Assembly: GCF_023218175.1 (NCBI RefSeq) | Contig: NZ_JALPTH010000033.1 | Coordinates: 21,473 to 85,472 of the forward strand | Reading direction: 5' to 3' | Source: Streptomyces lichenis | Lineage (GTDB): Bacteria > Actinomycetota > Actinomycetes > Streptomycetales > Streptomycetaceae | Length of the DNA: 64,000 nt | Shown here: in pieces, positions 42,966 to 50,971 of the stretch | Layout: the number at the start of each line of letters is the position of its first letter | Numbering within the stretch: the stretch's first letter is position 1 | Position numbers and translations under genes: made by a program | Notes under the pieces: model-generated | Seen by the model: only the letters and a program-made list of their open reading frames with translations | Told to the model about the DNA's origin: nothing | Database searches by the model: none

Positions 42966-43049
42966 CGTGCGCCCCCCGTCGGTCTGGAGTGTGTCGGTCC
43001 GTGTGCCAATGAGCTTGCCGGGGCCACTTCTCAGGGGTGTCCCCCGACT

Positions 43050-43065
43050 GTCACAGGCCTGTCAC
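43050..43065. promoter_or_regulatory. AfsQ1 binding box in the sigQ-afsQ1 intergenic region
   Basis: GTCAC (43050-43054) and GTCAC (43061-43065) are direct repeats separated by AGGCCT, exactly the GTnAC-n6-GTnAC pattern reported for AfsQ1. It lies 85 bp from the sigQ start and 130 bp from the afsQ1 start, so it can control both directions. Confidence 0.8.
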
Positions 43066-43194
43066 AGCGGCGGGTGGTACCGGTGTGGTGCACGGGATCG
43101 GGGGCGCGGGGCGGTCCGCGGTTCCCGGCCGGCACGGGGGTCCGGCGGTGCGCGCGGGTTCTTGCGGCCCGCGGCCATGGGACAGAATGGCCCG

Positions 43195-43872
43195 GTGCCT
43201 TTCCTGTTGCTGATCGAGGACGACGATTCCATCCGCACGGCCCTCGAACTCTCGCTCTCCCGCCAGGGCCACAAGGTGGCCACCGCGGCGACGGGCGAGG
43301 ACGGGCTGCAACTGCTGCGCGAGCAGCGGCCCGACCTGGTCGTGCTGGACGTGATGCTGCCCGGCATCGACGGCTTCGAGGTGTGCCGCCGCATCCGGCG
43401 CACCGACCAGTTGCCGATCATCCTGCTGACCGCCCGCAGCGACGACATCGACGTGGTCGTGGGGCTGGAGTCCGGAGCGGACGACTATGTGGTCAAGCCG
43501 GTGCAGGGCCGGGTGCTGGACGCGCGGATCCGGGCCGTGCTGCGGCGCGGGGAGCGGGAGTCCACGGACTCGGCGGTCTTCGGCTCGCTGGTGATCGACC
43601 GCTCGGCGATGACCGTGACCAAGAACGGCGAGGACCTCCAGCTGACCCCGACCGAGCTGCGGTTGCTGCTGGAGCTGAGCCGGCGGCCGGGGCAGGCGCT
43701 GTCCCGGCAGCAGTTGCTGCGGCTGGTGTGGGAGCACGACTACCTGGGCGACTCGCGGCTGGTGGACGCCTGTGTGCAGCGGCTGCGGGCGAAGGTGGAG
43801 GACGTGCCGTCCTCGCCGACGCTGATCCGCACGGTCCGCGGGGTGGGCTACCGGCTGGACGTGCCCGCGTGA
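43195..43872 (+). CDS. afsQ1: Response regulator AfsQ1
   Basis: An OmpR/PhoB-type regulator of 225 residues, the length of S. coelicolor AfsQ1. GTG 43195 (VPFLLLIEDDDSI) is preceded by no strong Shine-Dalgarno. The receiver domain (1-115) has acidic pocket E8/D9/D10 and phosphoacceptor Asp52 in DLVVLDVMLPG; the winged-helix DNA-binding domain (about 125-225) ends in RTVRGVGYRL. AfsQ1/Q2 senses nitrogen-related signals (glutamate media) and activates actinorhodin-type cluster regulators and sigQ in S. coelicolor. afsQ2 follows at 50 nt. Confidence 0.94.
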   Translation: MPFLLLIEDDDSIRTALELSLSRQGHKVATAATGEDGLQLLREQRPDLVVLDVMLPGIDGFEVCRRIRRTDQLPIILLTARSDDIDVVVGLESGADDYVVKPVQGRVLDARIRAVLRRGERESTDSAVFGSLVIDRSAMTVTKNGEDLQLTPTELRLLLELSRRPGQALSRQQLLRLVWEHDYLGDSRLVDACVQRLRAKVEDVPSSPTLIRTVRGVGYRLDVPA

Positions 43873-43921
43873 CGGTTGGCGGGGCCTGCGGTACGAGGGC
43901 GGGGACGGCGGGGATGGCGGT

Positions 43922-45466
43922 ATGAGGGCGGGGGGCGGGGGGCTGCGCTGGACCAGTCTGCGGATGCGGCTGGTGGTGGTGTTCGCGCTGGTCGCGCTGA
44001 CCGCCGCGGTGTCGGCCTCCGGCATCGCGTACTGGCTGAACCGGGAGGCGGTGCTGACCCGCACCCAGGACTCGGCGCTCAACGACTTCCGGCAGGAGAT
44101 GCAGGACCGGGCGGCGGCGCTGCCGCTGCGGCCCACCGAGGTGGAACTCCAGCGGGCCGCCGAGCAGATGTCGTCCAGCAGCGCGGTGGGCTACGGGGTG
44201 GTGCTGCTGGGCGAGCGGGACGGCGGCAAGCCGATCGTGGGCGCCTCCGACCCGGACCGCTTCACCATGGACGACGTCCCGGCGGAGCTGCGCGAGGCGG
44301 TGGAGCGGCGGCAGGGCACCGGCGACGGCAACCCCTACCCGTACCACCTGTTCTGGCAGCGCACCGAGCGCGGCGGGACGCCCTATCTGGTGGGCGGGGC
44401 GCGGGTGGACGGCGGTGGGCCGACCGGCTACATGTCGGCCTCGCTGGAGGCCGAGCGGCAGGACCTCAACTCGCTGGGCTGGTCGCTGGGGATCGCCACC
44501 CTGCTGGCGCTGATCGGTTCGGCGCTGCTGGCGCAGGCGGCGGCGACCACGGTGCTCAAGCCGGTGCACCGGCTCGGCGAGGCGGCCCGGCGGCTGGGCG
44601 AGGGCGAGCTGGACACCCGGCTGCGGGTGTCGGGCACCGACGAACTGGCCGAGCTGTCGCGGACGTTCAACGCGGCGGCGGAGAGCCTGCAGAAGAGGGT
44701 CGCCGACATGAGCTCCCGGGAGGAGTCCAGCCGCCGGTTCGTCGCCGACATGTCGCATGAGCTGCGCACCCCGATGACGGCGCTGACCGCGGTGACCGAG
44801 GTGCTGGAGGAGGAGCAGGACGGTCTCGATCCGATGATCGCCCCGGCGGTGGCGCTGGTGGTGAGCGAGACCCGGCGGCTGAACACGCTGGTGGAGAACC
44901 TGATGGAGGTCACCCGCTTCGACGCGGGCACCGCCCGGCTGGTGCTGGACGAGGTGGATGTCGCCGACCAGGTGACGGCCTGTGTCGACGCCCGGGCCTG
45001 GCTGGACGCGGTGGAGCTGGACGCCGAGCGCGGGATCACCGCGCGGCTGGACCCTCGGCGGCTTGATGTGATCCTGGCCAATCTGATCGGCAACGCGCTG
45101 AAGCACGGCGGTTCGCCGGTGCGGGTGTCGGTGCGCACGGCCGGTGAGGCGCGTACGGCGGGCGAGGAGCTGCGGATCGAGGTGCGGGACCACGGTCCGG
45201 GCATCCCGGAGGAGGTGCTGCCGCATGTCTTCGACCGGTTCTACAAGGCGAGCGCGTCCCGGCCGCGCAGCGAGGGCTCCGGGCTCGGGCTGTCGATCGC
45301 GATGGAGAACGCGCTGATCCACGGCGGTTCCATCTCCGCCCGCAACTCCCCGGACGGCGACGGCGCGGTCTTCGAGCTGCGGCTACCCGTGGACGCCTCC
45401 CGGACCGGTGGGGACGGGGACGAGCAGGGAGTGGACGCCGGTGAGGACGGTGGCGGCCGTGGGTGA
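43922..45466 (+). CDS. afsQ2: Sensor histidine kinase AfsQ2
   Basis: A 514-residue membrane kinase paired with AfsQ1. Two transmembrane helices (about 16-40 and 180-205) bracket a roughly 140-residue extracellular sensor; then HAMP (TVLKPVHRLGEAARRLGEGELDTR), a HisKA domain with phosphorylated His279 in FVADMSHELRTPM, and HATPase (NLIGNALKHGG, DHGPGIPEEVLPHVFDRFYKA, GSGLGLSIAMENALIHGG). ATG 43922 follows GGGGATGGCGGT. It overlaps the lipoprotein gene by 8 nt (stop at 45464-45466), so translation is coupled. Confidence 0.93.
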   Translation: MRAGGGGLRWTSLRMRLVVVFALVALTAAVSASGIAYWLNREAVLTRTQDSALNDFRQEMQDRAAALPLRPTEVELQRAAEQMSSSSAVGYGVVLLGERDGGKPIVGASDPDRFTMDDVPAELREAVERRQGTGDGNPYPYHLFWQRTERGGTPYLVGGARVDGGGPTGYMSASLEAERQDLNSLGWSLGIATLLALIGSALLAQAAATTVLKPVHRLGEAARRLGEGELDTRLRVSGTDELAELSRTFNAAAESLQKRVADMSSREESSRRFVADMSHELRTPMTALTAVTEVLEEEQDGLDPMIAPAVALVVSETRRLNTLVENLMEVTRFDAGTARLVLDEVDVADQVTACVDARAWLDAVELDAERGITARLDPRRLDVILANLIGNALKHGGSPVRVSVRTAGEARTAGEELRIEVRDHGPGIPEEVLPHVFDRFYKASASRPRSEGSGLGLSIAMENALIHGGSISARNSPDGDGAVFELRLPVDASRTGGDGDEQGVDAGEDGGGRG

Positions 45467-46328
45467 GCGGGCGGTACGGGGCGGGTGGCGGACGGTGGCA
45501 CGCATGCGGGACCGGGCGGTACGGGAACGGGCGGTACGGGAACGGGCGGTACGGGGAGTACGGGGCGCCGTGGCGCGGCTGCGGGGGCGGGGTGCCGGGG
45601 GGCGCGGGGCGCGGAAGGGGTGGGCGCTGGCCGGTCTGCTGGTGCTGGGCGCGGTGACCGCGGGGTGCGGCATCCGGACCACCTCGGTGCCGGTGGACGC
45701 GGGCGCGGCGCCCTCCCGGCTGCCGTGCACCCTGTCCGGCCAGGACGCCTCGGAGGCGCCCGCGCCGACGACCAGCGCCGGGCCCGCGGTGCCGGTGCGG
45801 GTGTATCTGGTGTGCGCCTCCGCGCTGGAGGCGGTGGAGCGCGCGGTGCCCTCGCCGTCCGGCCGCCCGGCGGGCGAGGCGCGGTCGGCGACGGCCCGTG
45901 CGCTGCTGAACCAGTTGCTGGCCCGCCCCTCGGAGCAGGAGCGGGAGGCCGGGTTCGCCAGCCATGTCGAGCCGCCGCTCGCGGTGTCGGCCGGCCGGCC
46001 GGGCGACCCGGCGGAGGTGCTGCGGCTGAGCCGCCAGCCGGAGGACCTGCCGGCCACCGCGCTGTCCCAGCTGGTGTGCACCTACGCGGAGAACGGGGTG
46101 GCGGCCGGGGACGGCACGGTGGTGCTGGGCGGTCCCGGCGACTACCCGGTACGGCGGTACGTCTGCCCGGCGGGCCAGAAGGAGCGCCCGGAGTCCCCGG
46201 TGCCGACCCGGTCCCCGGCGGCGGGCGGCGGTACGGGGCCGGGCGCTCCGGGCTCGCCCCCGGGTCCGGCCGATTCGGGCTCCCCAGAGGCCGGCGGCAA
46301 GGAGCCGGGCGCGACCGGTACGCCCTGA
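45459..46328 (+). CDS. Secreted lipoprotein of the afsQ operon
   Basis: A 289-residue putative lipoprotein, third gene of the afsQ operon (S. coelicolor has a lipoprotein in this place). GTG 45459 lies inside the afsQ2 end; an alternative ATG at 45504 is possible. The lipobox LVLGAVTAGC is at about residues 60-70 after an unusually long Arg-rich N-terminus. That stretch contains a 15-bp tandem repeat (RAVRE units near 45517-45560), so the real start may be further in. The mature part has four cysteines and an Ala/Pro tail. It may modulate the AfsQ2 sensor. Confidence 0.8.
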   Translation: MGERAVRGGWRTVARMRDRAVRERAVRERAVRGVRGAVARLRGRGAGGRGARKGWALAGLLVLGAVTAGCGIRTTSVPVDAGAAPSRLPCTLSGQDASEAPAPTTSAGPAVPVRVYLVCASALEAVERAVPSPSGRPAGEARSATARALLNQLLARPSEQEREAGFASHVEPPLAVSAGRPGDPAEVLRLSRQPEDLPATALSQLVCTYAENGVAAGDGTVVLGGPGDYPVRRYVCPAGQKERPESPVPTRSPAAGGGTGPGAPGSPPGPADSGSPEAGGKEPGATGTP

Positions 46329-46397
46329 GACCTGTGTCTCGGAGTCCCCGGGGAGCGATGCGGAACCGATCCTGCCGCCGGGCACGTCTTGGGGGGC

Positions 46398-46991
46398 GTG
46401 CAGCGTCATGGTTCGGGCGGCAGCGCCGTCATCCCCTTCCGCGCGGCGGGCTTCGCCCTCCTCCTCGCCCATCTCACGCTCGTCGGCTGGCTGACGCTCC
46501 GCCCGCTGGACCTGCCCTGGGTGATGGCGCCGAACCTGGAGCCGCTGGCCGGGATCCGGGCCGCGCTGTCGGCCGGTCCGCTGGAGGCGGCGCGCCGGAT
46601 CGGCGGCGGGCTGGCGCTGCTGGCACCGCTGGGGGTGCTGCTGCCGCTGGCGAGCGGCCGGCTGGAGGCCGGGGCCTGGGCCTCGCTGGCCCGGACCGTG
46701 CTGGCGGGCGGCCTGGTGTCGATGGGGATCGAACTGCTCCAGACCGTGGTGCCGGGGCGGGTGGTGGACGTGGACGCCGTACTGCTCGCCATGGCCGGGG
46801 TGGCGCTGGCGCATCTGGCCGTGGTGCCCACCTGGCGGGGGCGGCTGCGGCGCCGGCTGGAGCGGCCCGCGGGCGCGGTACGGGGTGGGTCCGGTCCCCG
46901 TCCGGGTGGCCGGGGTGGGGGCGGGGTGGCCCGGGAGGAGGTCCCTCAGGGTGCGACCCCGAGGATTCCCAGGGTCGGGATCGCCCCGTAG
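46398..46991 (+). CDS. VanZ-like membrane protein
   Basis: A 197-residue membrane protein with four or five hydrophobic helices (FRAAGFALLLAHLTLVGWLTL, ARRIGGGLALLAPLGVLLPLAS, ARTVLAGGLVSMGIELLQTVV, VVDVDAVLLAMAGVALAHLAVV). The block PLGVLLPL...SMGIELLQTVVPGRVVDVDAVLLAMAG is the VanZ/teicoplanin-resistance-like signature. GTG 46398 follows GGGGGG; a TTG three codons upstream is possible. The C-terminus is basic and Gly-rich. Role unknown. Confidence 0.82.
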   Translation: MQRHGSGGSAVIPFRAAGFALLLAHLTLVGWLTLRPLDLPWVMAPNLEPLAGIRAALSAGPLEAARRIGGGLALLAPLGVLLPLASGRLEAGAWASLARTVLAGGLVSMGIELLQTVVPGRVVDVDAVLLAMAGVALAHLAVVPTWRGRLRRRLERPAGAVRGGSGPRPGGRGGGGVAREEVPQGATPRIPRVGIAP

Positions 46992-47079
46992 TTTGACGTT
47001 TTGCACCAGGTCGGGCGGTCACTATGGAGGTACGGAGAGCCGGTGGACGGCTCACCCTCTACTCGCGAAGGAGCCCACC

Positions 47080-47280
47080 ATGGCCGCACTTGCCCGCCCT
47101 CGTGACGGACGCATGATCGGCGGAGTGTGCGCGGCGCTGGCACGGCGCTTCGGCACCTCCGCGAGCACGATGCGCGTGATCTTCGTGGTGTCCTGTCTGC
47201 TGCCGGGGCCGCAGTTCCTGCTCTACATAGCGCTCTGGCTGCTGCTGCCGGACGAGAAGAAGGCCGCCGGGGCCTGGTAG
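47080..47280 (+). CDS. PspC-domain membrane protein
   Basis: A 66-residue protein: a short basic start, then the PspC helix block RMIGGVCAALARRFGTSASTMRVIFVVSCLLPGPQFLLYIALWLLLPDE. PspC proteins act in phage-shock or envelope-stress responses; in actinobacteria stand-alone copies are common and of unclear role. ATG 47080 has GAAGGAG seven bases upstream. It is convergent with the secreted protein gene through a very strong shared hairpin. Confidence 0.88.
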   Translation: MAALARPRDGRMIGGVCAALARRFGTSASTMRVIFVVSCLLPGPQFLLYIALWLLLPDEKKAAGAW

Positions 47281-47295
47281 GGGCCGGAGCCGGAA

Positions 47296-47346
47296 GTACG
47301 CCGACGGGGCGCCCACCAGCACACGGTGGGCGCCCCGTCGGCGTAC
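47296..47346. terminator. Perfect 22-bp bidirectional hairpin terminator
   Basis: Arm 47296-47317 pairs without mismatch with 47325-47346 around a 7-nt loop (AGCACAC). It lies 15 nt after the PspC stop and 17 nt before the end of the leftward secreted-protein gene, so it ends both transcripts. Among the strongest hairpins in the window. Confidence 0.92.
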
Positions 47347-47363
47347 GGGCGGGCAGGCCGCGA

Positions 47364-47699
47364 TCAGCCGCCGAGGGCGGGCAGGCTGCCGCCGACCGGC
47401 AGGCCGCCGAGCAGCCCGGTGGCGGTGGACGGGTCCAGCGGCAGGCCCTGGAGCGAGGCGTTCTCGGTCACGGCGCCGAGCAGGCCCTGGGTGGTGCCCA
47501 GGGACTCGACGGCGCTGCCCGGGGCCTGCTGGACGGCGGCGGTGGCGATCGGGAGCGCGGTGGAGGTGGCGGCGGTCAGGGCGGTGCCGGCGGGCAGCGC
47601 GGCGGCCATCGGGTTCGCGGCGGCGGTGCCGGCGGCGGTGGCGGCGAAAGCGGCGCCGAGGGCGGCGACGCCGACGGTCTTCACGGCGGACTGCTTCAT
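47364..47699 (-). CDS. Small secreted protein
   Basis: A 111-residue exported protein from ATG 47699 (MKQSAVKTVGVAALGAAFAATAAGTAAA) with a clear signal peptide cut near AAA-NP. The mature chain is Ala/Gly/Thr-rich with no cysteines (STALPIATAAVQQAPG, TGLLGGLPVGGSLPALGG). It is similar in character to the protein at 40812-41165, so the two may be distant paralogues. Function unknown. Confidence 0.75.
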   Translation of the reverse strand: MKQSAVKTVGVAALGAAFAATAAGTAAANPMAAALPAGTALTAATSTALPIATAAVQQAPGSAVESLGTTQGLLGAVTENASLQGLPLDPSTATGLLGGLPVGGSLPALGG

Positions 47700-47836
47700 C
47701 GGGATTCGTCCTCAGGGTGTTTCGGGGAACTCAGGGAGGGATGAGCGGCCTGAAACCTAGTCAGCCCGCCCGGCTTCCCGCAAACACCGAAACGAACCGG
47801 TTCTCCCGGATCTCCGATGCCCCGCCGAGCCGCCCC

Positions 47837-48991
47837 TCAGCCGCGGTCCCGGGCGTTGTCGCTGGTCCCGGCGGTCTGCCGGAACAGCCATTCGGACTTC
47901 AGCTCGGCGTAACCGGGCTTGATGACGTCATTGATCATGGCCAAGCGTTCATCGAAAGGAATGAATGCTGATTTCATCGCATTGACCGTGAACCACTGCA
48001 TGTCGTCGAGCGTGTAGCCGAACGCCTCGGTCAGCAGCTCGAATTCCCGGCTCATGCTGGTGCCCGACATCAGCCGGTTGTCGGTGTTGACGGTGGCCCG
48101 GAAGTGCAGGGTGCGCAGCAGCCCGATGGGGTGCTCGGCGTAGGAGGAGGCGGCCCCGGTCTGGAGGTTGGAGGTCGGGCACAGCTCCAGCGGGATGCGC
48201 TTGTCGCGTACGTAGGCGGCCAGTCGGCCCAGGGTGACGGTGCCGTCGTCGTCGACCTGGATGTCGTCGATGATGCGGACGCCGTGGCCGAGGCGGTCCG
48301 CGCCGCACCACTGGAGGGCCTGCCAGATCGACGGCAGCCCGAACGCCTCACCGGCGTGGATGGTGAAGTGGTTGTTCTCCCGCTTCAGGTACTCGAAGGC
48401 GTCCAGGTGGCGGGTGGGCGGGAAGCCGGCCTCGGCGCCCGCGATGTCGAAGCCGGCGACCCCCTCGTCCCGGTAGCGGTTGGCGAGCTCGGCGATCTCC
48501 AGGGCGCGGGCGGCGTGCCGCATGGCGGTGAGCAGGGCGCCCACCCGGATGCGGTGGCCGGCCTCGCGGGCCCGCCGCTCGCCGAGCCGGAAGCCCTCGT
48601 TCACCGCCTCCACCACCTGCTCCAGGGTGAGCCCGGCCTCCAGGTGCTGCTCGGGGGCGTAGCGCACCTCCGCGTAGACCACCCCGTCCTCGGCCAGGTC
48701 CTCGGCGCACTCGGCGGCGACCCGGACCAGTGCCTCGCGGGTCTGCATCACGGCGCAGGTGTGCGCGAAGGTCTCCAGATAGCGCTCCAGCGAACCGGAG
48801 TCGGCGGCCTCCCGGAACCAGACGCCGAGCTTGTCGGCCTCCTGCTCGGGCAGCGCGGTGTAGCCGCAGTCGCGGGCGAGCTCCACCACGGTGCCGGGCC
48901 GCAGCCCGCCGTCGAGGTGGTCGTGGAGCAGCACCTTGGGCGCGCGGCGGATCTGGTCCGGGGCGGGAACGCGGAACGTCTGGCTCGTCAT
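47837..48991 (-). CDS. add: Adenosine deaminase Add
   Basis: Deaminates adenosine and deoxyadenosine to inosine and deoxyinosine, which PNP then cleaves. It has 384 residues from ATG 48991 (MTSQTFRVPAPDQIRRAP). Zinc and catalytic residues: LLHDHLDGG (metal histidines), FTIHAGEAFG (His and catalytic Glu), RLGHGVRI (His), and TVNTDNRLM (Asp). CPTSNLQTGAASSYAEHP is also diagnostic. The palindrome CTACGCGCGTAG is centred about 22 bp upstream of the start. Transcribed away from the alpha/beta hydrolase gene. Confidence 0.96.
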   Translation of the reverse strand: MTSQTFRVPAPDQIRRAPKVLLHDHLDGGLRPGTVVELARDCGYTALPEQEADKLGVWFREAADSGSLERYLETFAHTCAVMQTREALVRVAAECAEDLAEDGVVYAEVRYAPEQHLEAGLTLEQVVEAVNEGFRLGERRAREAGHRIRVGALLTAMRHAARALEIAELANRYRDEGVAGFDIAGAEAGFPPTRHLDAFEYLKRENNHFTIHAGEAFGLPSIWQALQWCGADRLGHGVRIIDDIQVDDDGTVTLGRLAAYVRDKRIPLELCPTSNLQTGAASSYAEHPIGLLRTLHFRATVNTDNRLMSGTSMSREFELLTEAFGYTLDDMQWFTVNAMKSAFIPFDERLAMINDVIKPGYAELKSEWLFRQTAGTSDNARDRG

Positions 48992-49007
48992 CTCGGCACC
49001 ATAGCCC

Positions 49008-49019
49008 CTACGCGCGTAG
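49008..49019. promoter_or_regulatory. Palindrome CTACGCGCGTAG upstream of add
   Basis: Third identical copy of the 12-bp palindrome, ending 17 nt before the add start codon, between the divergent add and alpha/beta hydrolase genes. As at deoC, the position would let a bound protein block the promoter or early elongation. Confidence 0.65.
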
Positions 49020-49153
49020 AACGGGAGGTGTCGGCACGGACGGGACAACGGGGCGGTCGTCCGTACCCGTACGGGGGGACGGGCCCGGGGTCATACGTAA
49101 CAGTCGGCGCGCGCCCGGGTGGCGTAGCGGCCGGGTTCTGGGACCGTGCTGCC

Positions 49154-49954
49154 ATGGCACACCACGCACTCGTAGGAACGGCGGGCCGGGCGGCCCGGCT
49201 CGGCAGGGCGGTGGGGGATCCGGCGGCGGTGGGCGGCGTGGTGCTGCTCCTGCCGGACGGCGAGCCGGAGTCGGGGCGCGGGCCCTCCCCCCGGGCGTAC
49301 ACGGCGGCGCTGCCGCTGGCCCGCGCGCTGGCCCGGGCGGGCAGGGCGCACGGACTGGTGGCGCATGTGGTGCGCTACCGGGGACGCGGCTGGAACGGGG
49401 CGGACGCCGCCCTGGCGGAGGACGCCCGCTGGGCCGCCTCGGAGGCGGTGCGGCGGTACGGGGAGCGGGTGCCGCTGGCGCTGGCCGGGCACGGCATGGG
49501 CGGCCGGGCCGCGCTGCGGGCGGCGGGGCATCCGGCGGTGGTGTCGGTGGTGGCGCTGGCCCCCTGGCTGCCGCCGGACGAGCCGGCCGACCCGGTGGAC
49601 GGGCAGGGCGGCGGGGAACCGGAGCCGGTACGGCAGTTGATCGGGCGCCGGGTGCTGATCGCCCACGGCACCTATGACACCCGCAACGCCGCGGAGCGCT
49701 CGTACCGGCTGGGCGAGCGGCTCAAGAAGGTCAACCGGGACACCTGCCGGTTCGAGGCGCACACCGACGGCCACCGGCTGCGCCGGCACCGGGACGAGGT
49801 GGCCGCGCTCACCGCCGACTTCGTGCTCGGCACCCTCTTCGACCGGCCCTTCGCCCGCCCGATCGCCGACGCACTGGCCGCCCCGCCCCCGCTGGGTCTG
49901 CGGATGCCGCTGGCCGCGGGCTTCGGGGAGGGGGCGGGGCGAGGCCGTCGGTGA
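49154..49954 (+). CDS. Alpha/beta-hydrolase-fold protein without nucleophile Ser
   Basis: A 266-residue cytosolic protein with the alpha/beta hydrolase layout: VVLLLPDGEPES, LALAGHGMGGRAALRAAGH (nucleophile elbow), LIGRRVLIAHGTYDTRNAAERS (acid region) and FEAHTDGHRL (His). The elbow reads G-H-G-M-G, so Gly stands where a Ser/Asp/Cys nucleophile is expected. Either it is a pseudo-hydrolase or catalysis uses another residue. ATG 49154. It is divergent from add. Confidence 0.75.
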   Translation: MAHHALVGTAGRAARLGRAVGDPAAVGGVVLLLPDGEPESGRGPSPRAYTAALPLARALARAGRAHGLVAHVVRYRGRGWNGADAALAEDARWAASEAVRRYGERVPLALAGHGMGGRAALRAAGHPAVVSVVALAPWLPPDEPADPVDGQGGGEPEPVRQLIGRRVLIAHGTYDTRNAAERSYRLGERLKKVNRDTCRFEAHTDGHRLRRHRDEVAALTADFVLGTLFDRPFARPIADALAAPPPLGLRMPLAAGFGEGAGRGRR

Positions 49955-50039
49955 GGGGCGTGCGCCCCCTGGGGGTGAGCCTTCCGGGGACGGGCCCTTC
50001 GGCGGTGGAGCCACCGGGGACAGGTCCGCTGAGGACGCG

Positions 50040-50774
50040 TCACCAGCTGATGGCGTCCTCCATCGAGGACTGCCAGTAGGTGGTCTTCAGGGAGTCGTCG
50101 ATGTAGACGCCCTTGGCGGGCAGCGCCGGCGTGGCGCCCGCGGTGGGGTTCTGGTCCGGGGTGCGGCCCATGAAGTAGACGGTGAGGGACTTCTCGGTGT
50201 GGCCCTTGCCGCCGCTGCCGTCCGCGGCCGACAGGTTCACCGAGGCGTAGCCGGACTCGCCCGGGTTGAGGGAGACCACGGCCTGCGGCTTGGAGTCCTC
50301 GATGACCGGCGGCACCGACTGGGCCTCGCCGAAGCGCAGGGCCGGGTAGTAGTAGAGGTCGCAGCGGGTGCTGCCGGTGTTGGTGACGGTGAGCAGCATG
50401 TGGTTGACGGGGCGGCTGAGCGGGGCCGCGACCGTCTTGGTGTTGGAGCCGTCGCAGGTGGCGTCCTTCTTGCCGCCCTTGCCGGAACCGCCGGCCGCCA
50501 CCGTGCTGGTGGGCGTGGCCGCCGGGGCCTTGCCCGAGGACGTACCGCCCGCGGACTGGTGGGAGGCGGCCGGGGCGGGGGCGGGCTTGGCGGCGGAGGG
50601 GGCGGCGGCGGGCGCGGTGGCGGACGCGCCGGGCGCGGTGGAGGAGGCGACCGGTGACATCCCCTGGTCCTTGGTGCCCGTCCCGTCGTTGCAGGCGGTG
50701 AGGGAGAGGGCGGCGATCGCGGTGGCCGCGGCGGCGGTCAGCAGGCGGTTGCGGGAGGTGCGTGCGTTCGACAT
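50040..50774 (-). CDS. DUF4232 lipoprotein
   Basis: A 244-residue exported lipoprotein from ATG 50774: signal peptide with lipobox LSLTAC at about 23-28 (Cys28). A Ser/Ala/Thr/Pro-rich linker (30-95) leads to a DUF4232 beta domain (about 105-240; CDGSNTKTVAAPLSRPVNHMLLTVTNTGSTRCDLYYYPALRF ... LNPGESGYASVNL). DUF4232 is common in Streptomyces envelope proteins of unknown role. It is divergent from a membrane HTH protein whose extracellular domain has a related architecture. Confidence 0.85.
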   Translation of the reverse strand: MSNARTSRNRLLTAAAATAIAALSLTACNDGTGTKDQGMSPVASSTAPGASATAPAAAPSAAKPAPAPAASHQSAGGTSSGKAPAATPTSTVAAGGSGKGGKKDATCDGSNTKTVAAPLSRPVNHMLLTVTNTGSTRCDLYYYPALRFGEAQSVPPVIEDSKPQAVVSLNPGESGYASVNLSAADGSGGKGHTEKSLTVYFMGRTPDQNPTAGATPALPAKGVYIDDSLKTTYWQSSMEDAISW

Positions 50775-50971
50775 GTGGGTCAGGCCCTTCGGTGTTGCGG
50801 TCGGTGTGGTGCTTGGATGACCGAAGCTTGTCCGGCAATCCGTCCCACTCGCCACGGACAGCGGGCAGTTGGGGACGCTGGAACGCCGAAACGGGCTTTG
50901 ACCAGGGGAAACACAAGAGGTCTGGAACGCCCGAATGGGATGTGCCGGGTCGTGCGGGGAAGGGGAACGCG

